This document shows, piece after piece, positions 14,060 through 17,156 of a stretch of 17,156 nucleotides of DNA. Made by a program: the position numbers and the translations under genes. Positions within the stretch are counted from its first letter, which is position 1, and every line of letters begins with the position of its first letter. This stretch comes from Lachnospiraceae bacterium UBA3845 (GTDB lineage: Bacteria > Bacillota > Clostridia > Lachnospirales > Lachnospiraceae), in NCBI GenBank assembly GCA_002392705.1, contig DGHP01000071.1, positions 7,672 through 24,827 on the forward strand, read 5' to 3'. The notes beneath the pieces are model-generated. The model did not search any database. It saw nothing but the letters and a program-made list of their open reading frames with translations, and was not told the DNA's origin.

Positions 14060-15373
14060 ATGGCAAACAAAAACTTTGACAAGATCCGCTGCTCCTTCTG
14101 CAATAAGACAGAAGACCAGGTCCGCAAACTGATTGCGGGCCCGGGCGGGGTATATATCTGCGACGAGTGTATCGATGTATGCTCAGAGATTCTGGAGGAC
14201 GAGCTGACCGATGAGGAAGTTGACCTGAGCGAATCCGAGATCAATCTGATGAAGCCGAAGGAGATCAAGGCTTTTCTCGACGAATATGTCATCGGTCAGG
14301 AAGAAGCCAAGAAGACGCTCTCTGTCGCGGTTTACAATCACTATAAGAGGATCCTCTCCAACCAGAAGCCTGACGGGGACGGGGTGGAGCTGCAGAAGAG
14401 CAATATCCTGATGCTGGGACCGACCGGCTCCGGCAAGACTTATCTTGCCCAGACGCTTGCCAGAATGCTGAATGTTCCATTTGCCATCGCTGACGCGACT
14501 TCCCTGACGGAAGCGGGCTATGTCGGCGAGGACGTGGAGAATATTCTGCTGAAGCTGATCCAGGCTGCGGAATATGACATTGAGCGCGCGCAGCGCGGCA
14601 TTATCTACATCGACGAGATCGACAAGATCACGCGCAAGTCGGAAAATGTCTCCATCACCAGAGATGTTTCCGGCGAAGGCGTTCAGCAGGCTCTGCTGAA
14701 GATCCTGGAGGGAACGAATGCCTCCGTACCGCCCCAGGGCGGCAGGAAGCATCCGCACCAGGAACTGATTCAGATCAATACGACCAACATCCTTTTCCTG
14801 TGCGGAGGCGCTTTCGAGGGTCTTGACAAGATCATCGAGAGCAGGCTGGATACCCGTTCCATGGGCTTCATGGCGGATATCAGCAGCAAAAGGGAGAGCA
14901 ATGTCGGAGAGCTGCTCAAGCAGGTGCTTCCCCAGGATCTGATCAAGTTCGGCCTGATCCCCGAGTTTATCGGGCGTGTTCCCATTGTGGTTTCTCTCGA
15001 CGCTCTGGACAGGGAGGCGATGATCCGGATCCTCACGGAACCGAAGAACGCCATTATCCGTCAGTATCAGAAGCTTTTTGAACTCGACGGGGTCAGTCTC
15101 AGCTTCACCAGGGACGCGGTTGAAGCGATCGCGGACAAGACGATCGAGCGGAAGATCGGCGCCAGGGGCCTACGTTCCATCATTGAGGGAGCCATGATGG
15201 ATGTCATGTATGAGCTGCCGAGTGATGAGAAGGTGAAGTCCTGTACGATCACGAAGGAAGTGGTCGACGGGGCGGCGCAGCCGGAGCTGGGCTATGCGGA
15301 TCCGCTTCCGGGACCGGAGAATCCGGACGGAAGCCATCCCAGAAAGAAGAGAAAAACCCGCGAGACGGCGTAA
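14060..15373 (+). CDS. clpX: ATP-dependent Clp protease ATP-binding subunit (ClpX)
   Basis: ClpX is the hexameric AAA+ unfoldase that feeds tagged substrates into ClpP. The 437-aa protein has the N-terminal zinc-binding domain (C11, C14, C34, C37), Walker A G-P-T-G-S-G-K-T at 120-127, pore loop G-Y-V-G at 153-156, Walker B with D185-E186, and the sensor-2 G-A-R-G-L-R near the C-terminus. The ClpP-docking tripeptide, usually I/L/V-G-F, reads M268-G-F. AAAGGA lies in the 15-nt gap after clpP. The C-terminus is basic (R-K-K-R-K). The next gene in many Clostridia, lon, is absent. Confidence 0.98.
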   Translation: MANKNFDKIRCSFCNKTEDQVRKLIAGPGGVYICDECIDVCSEILEDELTDEEVDLSESEINLMKPKEIKAFLDEYVIGQEEAKKTLSVAVYNHYKRILSNQKPDGDGVELQKSNILMLGPTGSGKTYLAQTLARMLNVPFAIADATSLTEAGYVGEDVENILLKLIQAAEYDIERAQRGIIYIDEIDKITRKSENVSITRDVSGEGVQQALLKILEGTNASVPPQGGRKHPHQELIQINTTNILFLCGGAFEGLDKIIESRLDTRSMGFMADISSKRESNVGELLKQVLPQDLIKFGLIPEFIGRVPIVVSLDALDREAMIRILTEPKNAIIRQYQKLFELDGVSLSFTRDAVEAIADKTIERKIGARGLRSIIEGAMMDVMYELPSDEKVKSCTITKEVVDGAAQPELGYADPLPGPENPDGSHPRKKRKTRETA

Positions 15374-15498
15374 AAGCACAGCTTTTGGTCTGCCTGCGCA
15401 GGGCTCAGCCGGGGCAGCAGAGCGGCCGGACGGATTACAGCTGCGGTACGCTGAACGGAAGGCCGTGAGCGGCAGCAAAACAGAAAAAGAACTGACAC

Positions 15499-15529
15499 AT
15501 GAGCGGCGCAGAGCCGCTCATGGTTTTTT
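15499..15529 (+). terminator. Intrinsic terminator between clpX and engB
   Basis: ATGAGCGGC (15499-15507) and GCCGCTCAT (15513-15521) form a perfect 9-bp stem with a 5-nt GCAGA loop, followed by GG and TTTTTT (15524-15529). It ends about 32 nt before the engB start. The preceding 125 nt (15374-15498) show no clear promoter or gene. Confidence 0.9.
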
Positions 15530-15561
15530 AAGGAAACAGCTGAGAGAACGGGAGGGAGCAG

Positions 15562-16308
15562 ATGAAGATCAAAGATGTGGAACTGAAGACGGTGTGCGGA
15601 TACACCAGTGCACTCCCTGAGACCGGGGAGATCCAGGTCGCTTTTGCCGGAAAATCCAACGTCGGCAAATCATCCCTGATCAACGCTGTCATGAACCGCA
15701 GGAGGCTGGCCAGGGTCGGGGAGACGCCGGGCAAGACCAGGACGATCAATTTTTATTATGTGAATGCCCTGTGCAGGGAAAAGGTTGCAGAATCCGGGCA
15801 GGGTGCTTTCGCGCAGGCAGAACAGGGAGCAGCTGCGGGCACAGAAACGGGGGATCAGGCTGCGGAGCGGAAAGTACCTGCGGAAACGGGAGATCTGGCT
15901 GCGGAGCGGAAAATGCCTGCAGAGACGGAAAAACAGTTTTATCTTGTGGACCTTCCGGGATACGGCTATGCCAATGTGCCGGAGGCGGAGAAGGCGAAAT
16001 GGGGTCAGATGATTGAGCGCTATCTCCAGAAATCGGATATGCTGAAGATGGTCTTTCTGCTGGTGGATATCCGGCACGAGCCCGGAGCGAATGACCGGCA
16101 GATGTATGACTGGATTGTATTCAACGGATATCAGCCGGTGATTATCGCGACGAAAGCGGATAAGATCAGGCGCAGTCAGCTGCAGAAGCAGATCCGGCTG
16201 ATCCGCAGCGGCCTCGGGGCCGCCGCAGGGACCGTGGTCCTGCCCTTCTCCGCCCTGACAAAGTCCGGCGTGGAGGAGATCCGGAGCCAGATCGAAGCTG
16301 TTCTGTAA
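15562..16308 (+). CDS. engB: Ribosome-biogenesis GTPase EngB (YsxC/YihA) with an internal insertion
   Basis: EngB is a GTPase needed for 50S ribosome assembly. Motifs are intact: G1 G-K-S-N-V-G-K-S-S at 30-38, P-G-K-T-R-T-I-N-F near 56-64, G3 D-L-P-G-Y-G at 130-135, G4 T-K-A-D at 197-200, and G5 F-S-A-L-T-K at about 229-234. The protein is 248 aa, about 45-50 residues longer than usual (195-210). The extra length is an insertion at about 70-124 between the strand after switch I and the G3 strand; it is Ala/Glu/Gly-rich and contains a 13-residue tandem repeat. The reading frame is unbroken, and the flanks rejoin at the normal family positions. GGAGG (15551-15555) precedes the ATG. A terminator sits just upstream, so expression depends on read-through or an unseen promoter. 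Confidence 0.95.
   Translation: MKIKDVELKTVCGYTSALPETGEIQVAFAGKSNVGKSSLINAVMNRRRLARVGETPGKTRTINFYYVNALCREKVAESGQGAFAQAEQGAAAGTETGDQAAERKVPAETGDLAAERKMPAETEKQFYLVDLPGYGYANVPEAEKAKWGQMIERYLQKSDMLKMVFLLVDIRHEPGANDRQMYDWIVFNGYQPVIIATKADKIRRSQLQKQIRLIRSGLGAAAGTVVLPFSALTKSGVEEIRSQIEAVL
15844..15921 (+). repeat. 39-bp tandem repeat inside engB
   Basis: Two in-frame 39-bp units (15844-15882 and 15883-15921) encode E-T-G-D-Q/L-A-A-E-R-K-V/M-P-A, followed by the start of a third (E-T). The units differ at only a few positions. They form the core of the insertion in the GTPase domain and have the look of recent slippage or duplication. Confidence 0.9.
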
Positions 16309-16350
16309 AAAGACCGGACGCGCGCGAAGCGGCAATCCGGCAGCTCTTTT
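16307..16350. terminator. Likely bidirectional terminator between engB and maf
   Basis: CCGGA (16314-16318) pairs with TCCGG (16336-16340), with an inner CGC-GAA-GCG helix (16323-16331). On the - strand the stem is followed by a run of five Ts (complement of 16307-16311). On + it is followed by a weaker CTCTTTT. The stem is short, so confidence is moderate. Confidence 0.45.
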
Positions 16351-16351
16351 A

Positions 16352-16495
16352 TGTTACGATCCGCGGCCATTCGCACATCAGGCTGCGGGTATATTCCACC
16401 TGGCAGCTTTGCTGCATTCGTTGAAATCGGAACCTGTTTCTCCTGCAGGCGCGACGAACCGGAATCCGATTTCAGAATGGCCGTGAACAGTAACC
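16352..16495 (-). repeat. Gene-end structured repeat, copy 2
   Basis: This 144-nt element reads on the - strand, from GGTTAC at 16495-16490 to GTAACA at 16357-16352. Its first 75 nt match copy 1 at about 66 positions; its 3' half matches copy 3. The internal stem pairs TGAAATCGG (16474-16466) with CCGATTTCA (16430-16422). Relative to copy 1, one A-T pair is replaced by G-C on both sides, preserving pairing. A second hairpin, GCAGC-AAA-GCTGC, lies at 16415-16403. The ends form longer imperfect terminal inverted repeats (about 21 nt, including CGGCCATTC). It overlaps the 3' end of maf. Confidence 0.8.
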
Positions 16496-17098
16496 TTTCT
16501 CTTTCATCTCCTGATAGACGCGTGCAAGAGGAAAGCCGACCACGGTATTATAGTCGCCGCATATGGACTTTACATAAGGGGCAAAGATCCCCTGGATGCC
16601 GTAGGCACCCGCCTTATCCATGGGATCGGCACTGGTGATGTAGGCGGCGATTTCTTCTTCGCTCAGCCTGTAAAAAGTCACATCTGTCTTTTCCCAGAAG
16701 CGGGTGATTTCCTCCTTATCGCCCTCAGCGCAGATCAGGGCGACACCGGTAAAAACCTGGTGGGTGCGGCCGGAAAGCATGCGGAGCATACGGGCGGCGT
16801 CCGCTTCGTCTGAAGGTTTTCCGAGAATCTCCCCGTCGCAGACAACGATTGTGTCGGATCCGATGATGACGGTGCGCGGGGTTACCCTGCCATTTTCCGC
16901 TTCTTTTACCTTCTCCAGCACCTCAAAAGCCTTATGGAAGGCCAGATCCGCGGCATATTCCCCCGGCTCTTTTTTATCTGAGAATTCCTTTCCCTTCGCG
17001 GGAATCACCTCAAAGGGGATGGAGAGTTTTTTAAGAAGCTCCCGCCTGCGCGGAGACTGGGAGGCAAGGATATATCTGGTTGAAGATTCTTTCTGCAT
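16472..17098 (-). CDS. maf: Maf-like nucleoside triphosphate pyrophosphatase
   Basis: Maf proteins hydrolyse non-canonical or pyrimidine nucleoside triphosphates (dTTP/UTP or modified bases) and have been linked to cell-division control. The 208-aa protein shows the signature L-A-S-Q-S-P-R-R at 11-18, G-S-D-T-I-V-V, G-K-P-S-D with A-A-R-M-L-R-M-L-S-G-R-T-H-Q-V-F-T-G, D-K-A-G-A-Y-G-I-Q-G, and G-D-Y-N-T-V-V-G-F-P-L. All catalytic positions appear intact. AGGAAGGA precedes the ATG by about 7 nt. The final seven residues (G-Y-C-S-R-P-F) and the TGA stop are encoded by the repeat element at 16352-16495, so the natural C-terminus has been replaced or extended; the functional core is not affected. 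The 58 nt upstream of the start show no clear promoter. Confidence 0.95.
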   Translation of the reverse strand: MQKESSTRYILASQSPRRRELLKKLSIPFEVIPAKGKEFSDKKEPGEYAADLAFHKAFEVLEKVKEAENGRVTPRTVIIGSDTIVVCDGEILGKPSDEADAARMLRMLSGRTHQVFTGVALICAEGDKEEITRFWEKTDVTFYRLSEEEIAAYITSADPMDKAGAYGIQGIFAPYVKSICGDYNTVVGFPLARVYQEMKEKGYCSRPF

Positions 17099-17156
17099 GA
17101 TCTGATCCTTCCTGAACTGTTTCTGTCTTATACTGCCGGCCGGTGTTTTGCCGGGT

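Overview
The window reads as chromosomal DNA of an anaerobic, moderately GC-rich Clostridia bacterium, most likely Lachnospiraceae-like. This is inferred from the tig-clpP-clpX-engB order, strong Shine-Dalgarno sites, TTG starts and the gene families present; no rRNA or other firm taxonomic marker is visible. There are 17 genes: 14 on the + strand and three on the - strand (xre, CYTH, maf).

Region 1 (1-4009) is an extracytosolic flavin/redox locus. It holds the 3' part of a protein with repeated FMN-binding domains, the ApbE transferase that attaches FMN to such domains, a membrane-anchored NusG-domain-II protein, a Gx-type membrane protein, and then a PrsW-like membrane protease. The first four resemble flavin-based extracellular electron transfer loci. 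Region 2 (4010-8598) has its own promoter and leader hairpin, the sulfate-activation pair cysD-cysNC (1-nt overlap), and a sodium-coupled NSS amino-acid transporter that ends at a strong terminator. Region 3 (8599-11186) has a structured 466-bp gap, a secreted NlpC/P60-like wall hydrolase with cell-wall-binding repeats, and a converging CYTH-xre pair. Region 4 (11187-16308) has a DJ-1 family gene, then the protein-quality-control cluster tig-clpP-clpX, then engB. The lon gene often found between clpX and engB is absent. Region 5 is maf on the - strand.

The most unusual signal is a dispersed structured repeat. Two copies (10291-10408 on +, 16352-16495 on -) are about 88% identical over their first 75 nt, carry GGTTAC/GTAACC-type ends, and differ by a base-pair-preserving change in an internal stem. 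A third copy in the cysNC-NSS gap matches only the 3' half. All three lie directly behind a stop codon in the sense of the upstream gene, and in maf the repeat encodes the last seven residues and the stop. It is either a mobile MITE-like element that inserts at gene ends or a structured 3'-UTR RNA family.

Other points of interest are FMN-binding domains whose copies differ only at silent sites, intrinsic terminators placed just ahead of apbE and engB with no room for a new promoter, an elaborate three-way-junction-like fold at 8674-8754, and a repeat-bearing insertion inside the EngB GTPase domain.
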